From Polytrichum commune (taxonomy: Eukaryota; Streptophyta; Polytrichopsida; Polytrichales; Polytrichaceae), in contig OX485805.1 of the NCBI GenBank assembly GCA_950295325.1, positions 49,438,758-49,502,757 of the forward strand: a stretch of 64,000 bases of DNA, read 5' to 3'. Position 1 is the stretch's first letter, and each line of letters starts with the position of its first letter. Below, piece by piece: positions 11,348 to 22,997 of the stretch. Under the pieces are notes generated by a model, which saw only the letters and a program-made list of their open reading frames with translations, was not told where the DNA came from and did not search any database. The position numbers and the translations under genes were made by a program.

Positions 11348-11620
11348 ATATATTTTAGAGCGATGAAGCACATGCCACACCTTGTGGAGCCTTAACTGTT
11401 TTTTTAAGATTTAAAGGGGTGAGACATATGCCATACCTTGTGGAGCCGTAATTAATTTTTGTTCAAGTTTTAAGGGGGTGGGGCATATGCCTGACCTTAT
11501 GGAGCCGTAATTAGTTTTTGTTCTAGTTTTAAGGGGGTGGGATATATGCCTCACCTTGTGAAGCAGTAATTAATTTTTCTTTTAAGTTTTAAGGGGGTGG
11601 GGCATATGGTCATATGGTCA
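11348..11620. repeat. second 61-bp minisatellite, related core
   Basis: About four copies contain GGGGCATATGCCTCACCTT, GGAGCCGTAATTAATTTTTG and TTTTAAGGGGGTG. The core is a diverged version of the GGCATGTGCCTCAC core at 9.6-10.6 kb, so both ends of the nested element carry related palindromic repeats. Confidence 0.8.
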
Positions 11621-12689
11621 TATTTTAATTAAAATCTATGCATTTGCAATAATTTGTTCATGTGCACTTTTACATATTGAATTGCACTTTTAACAAAACC
11701 GGTGGTTTGGTAGAAACAACGCATTGGTAGAAATAATGCATGTTATTTATCTCTTGTCCTCTAAACCTAAGATTTTGACATCTTTGACTCCTTTGACATC
11801 CCAGGTTCTTCTTCCTACTGATGGTACTAAATGCATACCGGTTTGGTCTGAGTTTATCACCAAGTATGGAGAAATGTTGTACACTTTCACAAGATAAGCT
11901 ATTTTATAATTCATATTCAATCATTGTTCCATCCAATCAGTAGGAACTTTGCTTGCAGTTGTAGGTTCTTTACGAAATGTCCAATTCATATAGAATTCAA
12001 CAAATTCTTTTGTCCATCTCATTGACACAAAGAAGCCTCTAGGAGTGTCATCTATTAATTCAGGTGCTACAACTTCAATCATGCCTCTCAAGATTGGTTG
12101 GACAATGCTAAGCGAAAGAGTGTGACCTCCATTCCTCAATTTTTAATTTTAAACACCAACTGATCCCCCACATGAGGGTGATTCTCTAGGAGATGAAGAT
12201 TTTGTTTTTGATGTTTCATATGATGTCCTAGCTCTGATGCTTCTTTGAAATTAGGTCTTAGATCACCTTTGTCATCAAACCAATTCCATAGACTTGCTCT
12301 ACTTAACTTCTCATAAGGACTTGAAGCGTGAGGAGTTTTGAATGCTAGTTTCAAGTAATTGACAGCATCAATGTTTCTCCCATACCTTTTGACATCCCTC
12401 TCAATAGGAGGAAAGAACTCTTTTGTGAACCATTTATTGTGTGGTCCTCTTTTCTTCTTGTGTTGATTGCCTTATTTGTGCTCTTCATTACCTTCCTTAT
12501 CTTTCTTGATTTGTTGAGATTGAAGTAGAATTGAAGACTTTCTAGGACGACCTATTGGACGTTTTTCTGGGCTCTTTTTTTCCAAACTTTTGTGAATTTC
12601 AGCTGCCTCATTCAAAACCTGAATTTCTTTTGCAAGAACTACTTCTCTCTCTTCTTGTGTGATTGTTCTGAATGTAGAAGTGAGCATTG

Positions 12690-13055
12690 TTTGTTTCTTC
12701 TCACTGTGAAATGCCGTTGTAATCTAGGAAACCTCTCACTATCACATTATTCTACACATACATACTAAATTTTTGCATCGAAATTGTTCATACATACAAC
12801 CCCATCCTCAGAATGTGAACTATTTCATGAAAACATATTGTCTACAAAAATCACAGTATTTTTGAGCTTAAAGCGTTAAGAGGAGGGATGAATGTAATAG
12901 AAATAACAAACTACAGTTATAATGCCAAATTTTCTATTAATATTGTTCATGGGTGTCGAATAATGATTAAAATATTGTTGTAACTGTAGAATGACCTTGC
13001 AGTAATTAAAATAATTATTCGGCACTTAAGTGTCGAATTGGCCATGCATGTACGG
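12690..13055. other. upstream of the transposase, AT-rich
   Basis: This lies between the transposase start and the resumption of the dispersed repeat at 13056. It shows no open frame of note. TGCAGTAATTAAAATAATTA and GGCACTTAAGTGTCGAATTG near its end include a short palindrome (CACTTAAGTG). Confidence 0.4.
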
Positions 13056-13680
13056 TATTGGATTAATAAAATTACCACTAAAATTTCCCAACATAAATTA
13101 CCATCTAAACTTATCACAAACTAAAATTTACCATGTCAGAATGAAGAATTTGTCAATGTTTTAAAATAAAATAAATCTAAGAGTGGTTGTGTCCAAAATT
13201 AAAACAAGTTCAAGATGATTGATGGCTCACAAGATGACCACATTGGTACACAATCGTGGGGGGTGCACCTACACTTGATTTATAATACACGTGCAAGAAA
13301 ACACTATTTAATGGGGGGGGGGGGTATTTACCTTCCTTTACTGAATAGTTTCCACCTTACAAGTAGCTAAATTTCTATTGGATTGTATTTTCTAACACCA
13401 TGTCATTATACATACATACATATATCTATATCTATATCTATATCTATATATTAGAGTCGCATAATTATTATACCCTATCTTATTTATAAGTAGCAAAAAA
13501 CTTCGTATGAACAATCTACACATACAATACACTATGCATACATTACATTGCGCAAATAATACTATGCACATTACGCACATACAACCATCATATTATAAAC
13601 TTTAGCATATTGTGTATGGTTCTTGAACCCCCTAGGAATCCCTAAATAAGCTAGACAACCCTTTCATTGCCAGATGATGA
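13056..13680. repeat. dispersed repeat, right part (interrupted copy)
   Basis: Collinear with 26211-26835: TATTGGATTAATAAAATTAC, then a G-run at 13314-13324, then a TATATC/TATATA microsatellite (13420-13451), and on to GCCAGATGATGATCCAAA. The homology ends near 13686. Confidence 0.88.
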
Positions 13681-13686
13681 TCCAAA

Positions 13687-14037
13687 AATTTCAAGAGCAT
13701 GTCTTGAAATGAGTGACATGTCTTGAAATGAGTGACATATCTTGAAATGAGTGACATGGCAACCGCCGTTTTGAGTTGGTGGCGTGGTTGGTGGTTTTTC
13801 TAGTGTTGTGCATTAGTATATTTCAATAGTAAATGGTGTGTGTAGTGCCCAGTTTTGTCATTATTAGATTTTAATAGTAAATGTTGTGGGTTGTCTCGGA
13901 GTACATTATTAGGGTTTTCGCCCAGATTGGGTCCTGGGTTACTTTGCCACACATATACCGGCGTATTCTACTTGGGATATGTAGCCCTTTTTTGAGGCAG
14001 TGAGTGCGACTTTAATAGTAAAGTTTCGTAGGTTGTG
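13687..14037. other. start of the duplicated segment (copy A flank)
   Basis: Contains three repeats of CTTGAAATGAGTGACAT (13700-13760). From about 13770 (GTTGGTGGTTTTTCTAG) it is related to 38555-38840, including the ACTTTAATAGTAAAGTTTCG motif. No gene is seen. Confidence 0.5.
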
Positions 14038-14045
14038 TCCGTGAG

Positions 14046-15252
14046 GGCGAACATTAAATTCGCCCTTACGAACTATGGGGGTGTCAGATCCGGGCGGGGG
14101 CAGCCTCCAGGGAAATTTTTGAACCCGACCGAAAACTGTTGCCCGCCCCGCCCAACTTCGAAAAAAAATATTGCCCTTGCATTCTTGAAGGCTGCTTGAC
14201 TACAAATCCCATATTGAGTGCACTTCGCCTTCAAGGTCTAAAATCCAATATATATGTGCACTTCCAATTAGCAAATAAGCAATTCATTGGGACTTCATTT
14301 TGGAAATGAAACCATCAATGAAGCACGTAATTAACTTGGAAGTCAAATAAAATTACAAAAAAATCCTCATTAACATTGAGGTTATAATTTTTACGACTTA
14401 CCATTTGAAATTGTCTTTGTCATTCTAAAATGACACTTCAATTTAGTGTGCTGATTTAGTATGTATATTTTATAATATTTTAGTAACGCCGCCTACTTTC
14501 ACAAGTATTCATACACAATTAATTAATTAATTAAATGTGATTACTGGAATTAATTAATAAATTCATTTAATTACTGAAATGATTACTGGAATGAATTAAT
14601 TACTGGAATGAATTGGTTCATTTAATTACTGGAATTATTTCTAATTAATTCCAGTAATTAAAATTTTATAATTAATTAGTCTTACTTAATTTGGTAAGCA
14701 TACTTTTCTGATTTATTTGGGCTTAACTAGGATTAATCAGAATTAATTAGACCTAATGACATTAAATCACACTTAATTGTTTTGAATGTGTATGAATACT
14801 TGTGAAAGTAGGCGGCGTTACTAAAATATTATAAAATATACATACTAAATCAGCACACTAAATTGAAGTGTCATTTTAGAATGACAAAGACAATTTCAAA
14901 TGGTAAGTTATAAAAATTATAACCTCGATGTTAATGAGGATTTTGTAATTTTATTTGACATCCAAGTTAATTACGTGCTTCATTGATGGTTTCATTTCCG
15001 GAATGAAGTCCCAATGAATTGCTTATTTGCTAATTGGAAGTGCAAATATATATTGGATTTTAGACCTTGAAGGCGAAGTGCACTCAATATGGGATTTGTA
15101 GTCAAGCAGCCTTCAAGAATGCAAGGGCAATATTTTTTTCGAAGTTGGGCGGGGCGGGCAGCAGTTTTCGGGTTCAAAAATTTCCCTGGAGGCTGCCCCG
15201 CCCGGATCTGACACCCCCATAGTTCGTATGGGCGAACTTTTAATGTCTGCCC
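14046..15252. mobile_element. foldback (long inverted repeat) element, copy 1
   Basis: The first roughly 450 bp are repeated in reverse complement at the other end, around a short unique AT-rich centre near 14.6 kb. Landmarks are TTACGAACTATGGGGGTGTC (14065 onward) and its mirror ending at about 15235, plus the GC-rich GATCCGGGCGGGGGCAG and its mirror near 15210. The direct repeat TCCGTGAG flanks it (14038-14045 and 15253-15260). The paralogous locus near 38840 has only one such site (TCCATGAG) and no insert. It carries no transposase. Confidence 0.88.
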
Positions 15253-15260
15253 TCCGTGAG

Positions 15261-16402
15261 CAGCTTTAGGGCATCTCCTATATAAACAAAGTGATGAGAA
15301 TATCTCTGTGCCACTCCCACTTCTGCAACTCATTCCATTTCTCTCTTCACTCTCACTCTTCCAGTGGTCAGGAGGCGATCTTCAACCAATAATCGGTGCA
15401 CATGATCGCTCATTTGTTGAAGTTTTGCTGTTTTGAGAATATTGCTGGTCCTCACGCAACTCATGCATTTCCCATAATGAGAAGTGGTAGGAAGATCGGA
15501 GTGCATTGCAATGGCGAGCAGGCTCCCGGTCCAAAAATTGCCATCCTTCCTTCATCGTGTTCCCATCGTGTTACCGCATGCCTTGCCGCTTCTACTCAAC
15601 TCCATCTCCATGATTTTGAGCTTAATTTGTAGACAGCTTAGTTACCAACGTAGTTCAGCCCACGTACTCAGTGTGTCGCTAGAAGAATGAAGCAGCAACA
15701 CGAATGCTAGGTTGTGAAACGGAAGGTGGACTTGGAAGCGGGATGATCCGGAGGGAGAAGTTGCATCCAAAATGAGCGCGTACCATGGGCTTACCACAGT
15801 TTTGTGAGTGATTCTTTCTGTATGTGTTTCCCGAATTTTCTTAATTTTGAGCATTCTCTAGGTTCTGCGCAATTAGTCTCTATTGGCTGGCTTACACTAA
15901 TTTCCGCATCTCATGAACAAATTTCTTTAAGTGTGAACACTGGACTGACATTCAACGTTAATCTGACTTTGAAGGAAAAATTTGAGTTTGCACTTAAATT
16001 GTTCGTAGTCAGATTGAGACGGTCCATTCAGTGTCCAGTGTCCACACTTTACGTTATTCGACCTCAATACCCCGGACCTGATTTGGTTGACACTTGATTT
16101 GAGCATAATATGCTGGACCAACTTTGCGTTTTCCTTTGTATTTTCTGTGCTTTTCGGAGCTACGCTTCATAGGAAAAGCTACCTGCTTCTCTATTAATTA
16201 ATTGTGCGATCTTATATGTACAAAGTGTTGATGCATTTGTCTTGTTGTACAGAGTCTTCTTCCACACGAGGCAGAAAACAGCTCGAGATCGGCAATCACG
16301 CACGTTTCCTTGCCAAAATCTGTCTGCCAAGACTTTTCAGGAGCTAGAAACTAGCAGTAGAAACTAGAACAGATCGCCCGTCCTTTGTCTATCCAACTCA
16401 AG
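15261..16402. other. conserved upstream region of the trihelix-like gene
   Basis: This region is duplicated in copy B (about 39313-41344). It contains candidate non-coding or leader exons: a donor-like GTGAGTG at 15806 after ATGAGCGCGTACCATGGGC, and a TATATAA at 15280-15286 that could be a promoter element. No convincing protein is encoded. Confidence 0.4.
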
Positions 16403-18693
16403 ATGGAATATACCTCGCACCCTTCCGCTGCAGACGACTTCGACAGAGCAGCAGGATTGATCTCCACCTCGAGGTTTCATCCATTCATTAAATACTCCAA
16501 ATCATCTCGAGAATTAGGATCCTTTAATCCATCCTTGTTCGTTCATCTTTTACCATTACTCAATGGTGGAGTTTATTATAGCCTGTCTTAATTTCCATCT
16601 CCTCTGCTCTGAAATTATTGGCAATAATCTTTCATGCAGAAGCGGGGCATCTCAGCTGAGTAGGCAACGTCGGGGCCGGGGGGATCGTCCAACACGCATG
16701 TGAGTTTTCAGATCTCCACTGTAATGAACAGGAATGACATACAATTGAGGTTAACAGAATCATGAATATGTGTCAGCAGACAGATGATCAACATTTGCTG
16801 AGAGTTAGAAGTTTCAGTGGTTGTCAAGGATTATGAATGTAAGAGGCCTTCGGAATCTTGTTGTCAAAAAAATAAAGAGAACTCTAATGATGTATATTTG
16901 GTTTGCTATAACACAAGAGTTAGAGTGTCTACAGTGGTACCTTTCTCATGAATGTCAGGCACGACAGTGTGCATATTTCCAAGTCTAGCAGCATATGTGG
17001 CTGCTGCTAACACGCTATAATTCTTGAGTTATAATTTCATTGTGGATGACATACTTGGGCGGTTAGGTCGTTTGTCTCCTCAGCATATGAAAGATTGTGT
17101 TCAAAATTCTAACTGATTCTCTGTTTCTTTTTAACTAGATCAAGAGCAAATGCAGAAAGTTCAGAGCGGGGGCAAGAGCAGGGTCCGGTAGTGATGGAAC
17201 TTCTGGAGAAATTAAATAATTTATTGCGGGTTCCTGGCGCTCTAGGTGCTCCTTCGAATAGATCGAGTAGTCAAGACCGTCTTGAAGGTATTGTCATAAT
17301 TTACTCCACTTCCTCGTATTCAACGGTGCAAAATCTTCCGTTACATTGCAAATCAAATTCTTGCGGCTATAGAAACCCCCAGGCTTTGAATATTTCCTGA
17401 GATGTAGTATTTCACAATAAGTTGAAAAGAACCTTGTGAGCAATGTCTTTTGGCATCTAATACTCCGTGGTTAAGTCGACTTTCGAAAACTCAGTCGGTT
17501 CGAGATGTTTTACCAGTTTTCTTGCGGTTACTATGTCCACCATTTCAATATGGTGGTTGTTTCCGCGTGCGACTTAGAAGATTTACGAGATACAATTATT
17601 GAGATTTTTACACCTTGGCATGTCTGTGCTTGGCAGGTGAACGGTCTGAGCAGAGAGATCAGACGGAATTGGCAATTCCAACGCAAAAGAATATCAGCAG
17701 GCGAGCTCAGGCATCTCCATCCTACCATCGACTACGTCGTGGTGAAAAGGACATTTCAAGTGATGAGGTAGGGATGACAACCTCGCTTGCTCTAAATTTT
17801 GTTGTCGGTATGTGTTGGTTTGGGTGTGTGAAATCTGATACTTCTTTCAAGTTTTTCTCCTAATCTAGGGAACCCTTAATTATGATCAATGTTAGGTAGA
17901 CAAAATGATTGCTTACCGATTTACGGGTAAATGATATATTTATGTGAAGGATGATGCGGAAATGTGCACTAGAGGGATATTTGCTCCACCGACTCATGAG
18001 CATGGGAGGAATGAGAGTAGCATGAACCGTCCTCCACAGAACCCCTCATTAGTCCAAATCAGAGGCAAGAATTGGACCAATCTGGAGGATAAACTCCTGA
18101 TACAAGCCCATGGCGCCCCTTATAACCGCAGGAGAAAGAGGAATTGGACGGATATTGCATCGAACATTCCCGGGAGAACCGGAGATCAATGTCGGTTGCG
18201 GTGGGACACACTTCTTAAAAATTACAAAAAAGAGCACTTCAACCAAGGGAGAAGCGAAGAAGAGTACTTTAAAGATTTGCTGTCTGGAAGAATTTCTTGT
18301 GGCCAAGGAGAATCGAGCCAAAGGGATCACCCCCAAGAACGAGCGGGGGAGAGCTGCAAGAAGAGGAAAACCCTAGAGAGTGATGTGGCTCAGGACTGTC
18401 ATTGCAAACGAGAGATATTAATTGAAGTCCATAAAATAACTTCAATCTTACAATTAGTACAGCGCCTCCTCAAAACACAGGAGAGAATTTTGGAGCTGAA
18501 GGAGCTAAAGTATGAAAGGAAAACCTCTGGGGCTGAGCAGGCAACTAGTCAAGGTAATTTCCCTCATCCATAATGGTCAATAACGGCTTAATATACCAGA
18601 AGCACATTTCACTCTTTGGATGTGTCTCTATTGTTGAGTTGCACTATCTGATTAGACTTATTTATGCTTTTGTTGTCTCAAGTCATGGGCTAA
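16403..18693 (+). CDS. trihelix/Myb-like DNA-binding protein, copy A (3' end altered)
   Basis: Exons 16403-16473, 16640-16699, 17139-17287, 17637-17767 and 17950-18553 join in phase. Residues about 175-232 form a single Myb/SANT-trihelix-type domain. Its three tryptophans are in WTNLEDKLLIQAH, NWTDIASNIPGRTGDQ and RLRWDTLLKNYKK. A lysine-rich stretch and a leucine-rich helix (LKTQERILELKELKYERK) follow, as in trihelix factors that dimerise. The family acts as nuclear transcription regulators. The last exon is damaged relative to copy B. The acceptor reads CTCAAG instead of CTCAGG, moving the AG one base downstream and giving a TAA after three codons (about 341 aa). Exon 2 ends CGCAT|GTGAG where copy B has CGCAG|GTGAG. 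The start is the first in-frame ATG; upstream conserved sequence from about 15.3 kb may hold a spliced 5' UTR. Confidence 0.65.
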
Positions 18694-19957
18694 GAGCTGC
18701 AGGGGTTGGCACTACACATTGTTCAAGTGGACAAACGAATTTTGTGGTGCCTCTTCATCAGGACACTGGTGGGCAACTATTTGGAGCTTACCCCTTTGTG
18801 GGTTGTGAAGGTGTACCCCAGTCGAATTTCAATAGCATTTAAAATTTCTAATTTTGTTGAGAAGTAGTTTTGTTTGTACATATTAAGGAACAGAAGGTAT
18901 AAGGTAGTGCATAACCAGCTTCTGGTGACTTAACCTAGCATATTTCAATATGCTTGCACAGTTTACGTTTTTGCACAGTTCAATGTCCCACTGAGCAGCA
19001 AAGCCACATTTAGGTGGTTGAGAATCATTAGATTAGTTGGGGCACCCCATTCCACCATTTTACCATCCTTTGTGGATCAGGAAGGGCTTCTCTGCTTGAA
19101 TTTCTCTGGCATTTGGGTAGTGTAAAGCTCGTTGGAAATTCATATAGGTTCTTTATTATGAAAGCTGCATCAGAAGTAGAGGATGTAGCAAGCAGTCTGT
19201 GGAGTGGCTTTCTTTTAGTGGAAGAACAGCTTATGAAGCCTGAGGGGGCTCACATGAATGTAACATATTATAGCTGGTTGACAGGAGAGTACAATGAAAT
19301 TCAACGTTCTTTCAAGCGTGAATTGTAGTATCTACTTTCTTTTAGTAGGTGATGTATCAAAATGGTGACTCTTTGGTGCTTGTAAAGTTTCAATCGTCAA
19401 ATCAATTTCATGCTCAGATCGGATGGGTGTCAGTTCCTATGTAGTGACCTTTTGCAGATTGTGTGAACAATAGAATAAAGATTTCCCCACAATGGACCCC
19501 AGATTCCTCTATTGAGATCCTACGAGATAAAAGTGCATGATATAAACATGAAAGTACTCTCTCCTCTACACTGATGAAGGGATTTCTAAATGCAGGTAGC
19601 ATACATTGGCGAGCAATCTGTCAGCTAAGCTTTGGACACACTTCCGCAGATAGGCTGGTGGTTGGGCATGTACTGAAATAAGGTTGGCTAAAAGCCTGGT
19701 CATCCTCAGGCTCAGGCGGTCTTTGTCCAAATATCATCCGGCAACTCAAATCTTCAAAGTTGGGCTCCATTGTCAAAGGCATTCTGTCAACAATATTCAG
19801 ACATTATTTGTCACATCCTGATGTGCAGCAAACCTGCAAATCATATTGGCCATATAACATTTGGAGCTACACATCTTACAGGTTGCAGGACGGTCTTCAA
19901 AGAAATGCAATGTCCTCCACAGAGATATATACTGCAAAAGTGGAAGGTTACCGGTTT
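18694..19957 (+). other. conserved downstream region of copy A, no recognised gene
   Basis: Well conserved with 43763-44818. A splice-acceptor-like AATGCAG at 19594 is followed by an open stretch including [18 protein letters not shown] and HITFGATHLTGCRTVFKEMQ. Both copies have stop codons just upstream in that frame. It may be a 3' UTR exon, or a fragment of a gene cut at the duplication end. Confidence 0.35.
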
Positions 19958-20133
19958 TACAGAGAAATTACCGGTTTTGGGACGGGTTGATATATTTTTT
20001 GCCTTTCAATTCAAGGTTTTTGGACGTGGATGGGCAAAAACTTTGTAAAAAATCAGCCCTGCCCATAGTCCTTGTTCCTACAGCTCCCATGCCCGTTTTC
20101 TGGGCGTTGTCTCGTCCACGGCTCTTATGGTGC

Positions 20134-20299
20134 GTTCCCAAGCTCCCATTATGTGTTCCCCAGCTCCCATGATGCGTTCCCGAGCTCCCATGCTGTGTTC
20201 CCCAGCTCCCATGATGTCTTCCCGAGCTCCCATGATGTGTTCCCAAACTCTCATGATGTGTGCCCAAGCTCCCATGATGTGTTCCCAAGCTCCCATGCC
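20134..20299. repeat. 21-bp minisatellite, 8 copies
   Basis: The unit is GTTCCC-A/C/G-AGCTCCCATGATGT. Because 21 is a multiple of three, all frames stay open on both strands and give repetitive translations. These are not genes. Confidence 0.88.
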
Positions 20300-21694
20300 C
20301 ATTCTTTGGGTGACACCTTGTTCCCGGGGTCTCGTGCTACATCCTCAAGCTTTCCATATGCTTCCTCGTTCCTTGGCTCCTCTCACATATTCAGAGTCCT
20401 AGTCCATTTTATGGTTGTGCACCTTCCATAGATAGATATAAACTCCAACCCCTTTCAAGCAAGGGGCCGGCGTAAATAAAGTGTCCGTTCGTAATGCCAA
20501 TGACCCGATGCCCACTGGACAAGGGGACATTGGGATACCTTCCATAGATACTACTAAACACACTTTTGGAAGCCATGGGAGAAAGGGTGGGTCTCCTTCT
20601 ATCTTGTCTTATTTTGTCAAGAAAGCAAAAAAAAAAACTTTCAAAGGGTTTTTGAGGAGATTGAAGGAAGCTAAGACATGAGCGATGAGCAGTGAGCAAC
20701 GAACAATGAGCGGTAATAAGTGAACAGTGAACACAATACTTACCAAATATAGTAAATAATCGTGATATATATATATATATATATTCTAAAATTGGTACTT
20801 GTGTTTTTTTCTGTTCAATTATTAAGTACTTGCATTTTGATAGAACAAGAGTAAAGGAAGCCTATTCCTTGGATACTTTCAAGGACTATCATTATATTGC
20901 TTATTTTTATTATAACAATCCACACCAATACATGTCACTTATTGAAATTTTCAAACTTGTGGATGAACACAACACTTGGGCTATTACTCACACTCTATTA
21001 CACCTTTAAGTTCAAGTAGTTACTACGACACTCGTTTATACGACACCCTCGATATTATGACACATTTTTGCAGGACCAAACCTTTTAGACCAAAACTCCC
21101 TCTTTTATATGACTACGACACTCGACAAAGCGACATTTAGAATCTTCATTTTGTCATATTAAAGAGGTAGCTAATGCTCAAATTCCTTTCAACTATGTTA
21201 TATACATCTAAAATACATCCATTTTCACTTGGGAACTACTTGGGAACTTCACTTATCATTGGGAACCTAAGAAGAATTAGGGTTACTAGTGCAAAATGGA
21301 CACAGTTAGGGTTAGAGTGACCTCCTGCCTAGTATGTTGCCTTGTACATGGATGATATAATATCGCCAGTATCTTGATGCTAAACATCATGCATCCTTGT
21401 TGTCTAGTTTCTTATTACAGAACTCTTTACATCTAGGTGTTAATTGAATGGATTAGTTTTCAAAAGTTAATAGGAAATTTATATAAGATGGCAGTTGATA
21501 ACTTGGGTAGGCAACACCAAAGATCTTTGAACTCCTATTTCAAGAGTTCTTGAGAATATTTGTATTTGTTTGGAGACCTAAGCTATTATTTCATACCATC
21601 TACATTGCTGAAGCTCGTTGTATATATGTTTAAGCTCGTATTACTTATGTTCTTATATTCCCTCAATAATACGACAACTTTACGCCAGTTGGCA
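20300..21694. other. intergenic, no gene recognised
   Basis: AT-rich from 20.7 kb on, with a TA microsatellite at 20766-20784. A short GCGATGAGCAGTGAGCAACG motif at about 20691 echoes 4.66 kb in reverse complement. Nothing with coding character stands out. Confidence 0.45.
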
Positions 21695-21930
21695 TACTAA
21701 AGAGTAACACAATGGACAACAGTAACCTGAAACGACTGGATCCTGTGCAGAATTCACGCCCATATGGATAGATACTAAAGAGTAACATAATGGACAACAG
21801 TAACATAAAGCAACTGAATCCTGTGCAGAATTCACGCCCATATGGATGGATACTAAAGAGTAACATAATGGACAACAGTAACATAAAGCAACTGAATCCT
21901 GTGCAGAATTCACGCCCATATGGATGGATA
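21695..21930. repeat. 77-bp tandem repeat, 3 copies
   Basis: Units start ATACTAAAGAGTAACA at 21695, 21772 and 21850. Each ends GAATTCACGCCCATATGGAT. Copies 2 and 3 are nearly identical, copy 1 more diverged. The open frames here come from the repeat. Confidence 0.92.
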
Positions 21931-22943
21931 GCTTTGACCAAATATTCGGCCTCATTCAAAAAATGTTTGAAAGGGGTGGCACTGGCGGAGTGGCACCACC
22001 AGTGTTTCACAATTCATAGGTTTATAATAATACTCAGTTTATATTAAACAACCAGAAATGCAATTAAGTAATGCAACCAGAAGTACAGAACAGAGTCAGA
22101 ATACAAAGTATATATAGATTGCAGTTAGTATACAAAGTATATATAGATTGCAGTGAGTACTAACATGTTAGTATATATATAGACCGTATATATATAAGTA
22201 CAGACAGATATTGAAGGAAAATACAGAGTATATCTGTTAGTATAGACAGAATATAGATCAGAAACAGAAAATGCACATAGAAATGACAGGGTCAGTATAT
22301 ATATATATATATATATATATATCACTATATATATCACTATATTTGTTAATTTGGGACTTTTTCGGCATTTTGAGACAGTTACAAATATAAGAACATGAAT
22401 AAAATCACACAGATATTGGAGAATGTTGTAAGATGCAAATACTTTGAAGCGGGTGTTCATATCAAGAACCCAATTAAGAACTCGTATCAAGATGGTTTAG
22501 GTAGGACGACCCAAACATTAGACCATGTTGTTGTGGTCCATATATTAATTTGAGACAAGAGAAAGTCTCAAATTAACGAATATATTATATATATATCAGG
22601 AAGATATACTGAATTTATACAGTATATTTAGTATCAACAGTTAGTTAATCAAACTTCAAGCAATCAAAATAGGAATTAGAAAGTTATACAGAAAGGAAGG
22701 TAAAGGGAAAAAAACTGACCTGGATTAAGCAAACTCAAAAGAGTTTAAGCAAAACAGGGCATGGTTAGTAAGAAAGAAACAGAACAGATTCAGCAAAGTA
22801 ATGTTGTTCTTAAGTGAAATTGGTTAAGGTAAGTAGAACATACCTTAATTATAAGCAGAGAGGGTTAGTAAAGCAAAACAGATTAACATAACCTGGGTTA
22901 GGCCAAAAAACAGGGGATTAGTATAAGAGTGTATATATATGTA

Positions 22944-22997
<54 letters not shown>

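Larger units (their letters stand above)
8712..11718. mobile_element. nested 3.0-kb DNA element inside the transposase
   Basis: AACACCGGTTTCGTTAAAAG at 8712 is mirrored by the reverse complement of CTTTTAACAAAACCGGTGGTT ending at about 11708, with about 10 further bases before the right flank. Flanking 9-mers ATGCATTGG (8703-8711) and ACGCATTGG (11719-11727) form a target duplication with one mismatch. They fall exactly where the transposase reading is broken (…STNA on both sides). An 8-9 bp duplication fits MULE or hAT elements. The interior has no recognisable transposase, so it is probably non-autonomous. Confidence 0.68.
7948..12687 (-). pseudogene. pogo/Tigger-like DDE transposase, split and decayed
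   Basis: The N-terminal part reads on the minus strand from 12687 to about 11728. It has a basic start, then HKKKRGPHNKWFTKEFF, then the region SSPYEKLSRASLWNWFDDKG and a helix-turn-helix-like stretch. MNWTFRKEPTTASKVPTDW and the catalytic block VINSDQTGMHLVPS follow. The C-terminal part reads from about 8711 to 7948: FLPPQLIFTG, HLTFSGNHWSTLET, FVWLIESWSIHKNYEFLNW, VLFVPANCSSKLQPYDMILQRPLKHAF. These are hallmarks of the DDE_1 (PF03184) transposases of the pogo/Tigger branch of Tc1/mariner. In-frame stops (for example after EEHK near 12472, after WMEQ at 11921 and after EDKR near 11740) make it inactive. The 8712-11718 element is inserted between the first catalytic block and FLPPQ. Expected terminal repeats were not found. 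Confidence 0.82.
5492..13055. mobile_element. 7.56-kb composite insertion flanked by TA
   Basis: The uninterrupted paralogue at 26211 reads AACTATAAGTATTGGATTAA. Here the same sequence is split after AAGTA (5491) and resumes at TATTGG (13056). The intervening DNA carries RELCH exons, a minus-strand pogo/Tigger-like transposase and a nested 3-kb element. A TA (or GTA) at both edges fits the TA target duplication of Tc1/mariner-type elements. I see no convincing terminal inverted repeats, so a deletion in the 26-kb copy by microhomology remains an alternative. Confidence 0.5.
13850..19957. repeat. segmental duplication, copy A
   Basis: Apart from the foldback insertion, about 15265-19957 aligns in the same orientation with 39313-44818. 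The match ends abruptly after GCAAAAGTGGAAGGT. Intron and exon sequences are both conserved, so this was a DNA-level duplication. The two copies are about 25 kb apart. Confidence 0.9.

Noticed and set aside
20072-20431. Overlapping long open frames on both strands
   Set aside because: They are produced by the 21-bp minisatellite, a multiple of three; the translations are simple repeats.
21663-22010. Minus-strand 115-codon frame with hydrophobic repeats
   Set aside because: Arises from the 77-bp tandem repeat; the repeated hydrophobic segment is not a membrane protein.
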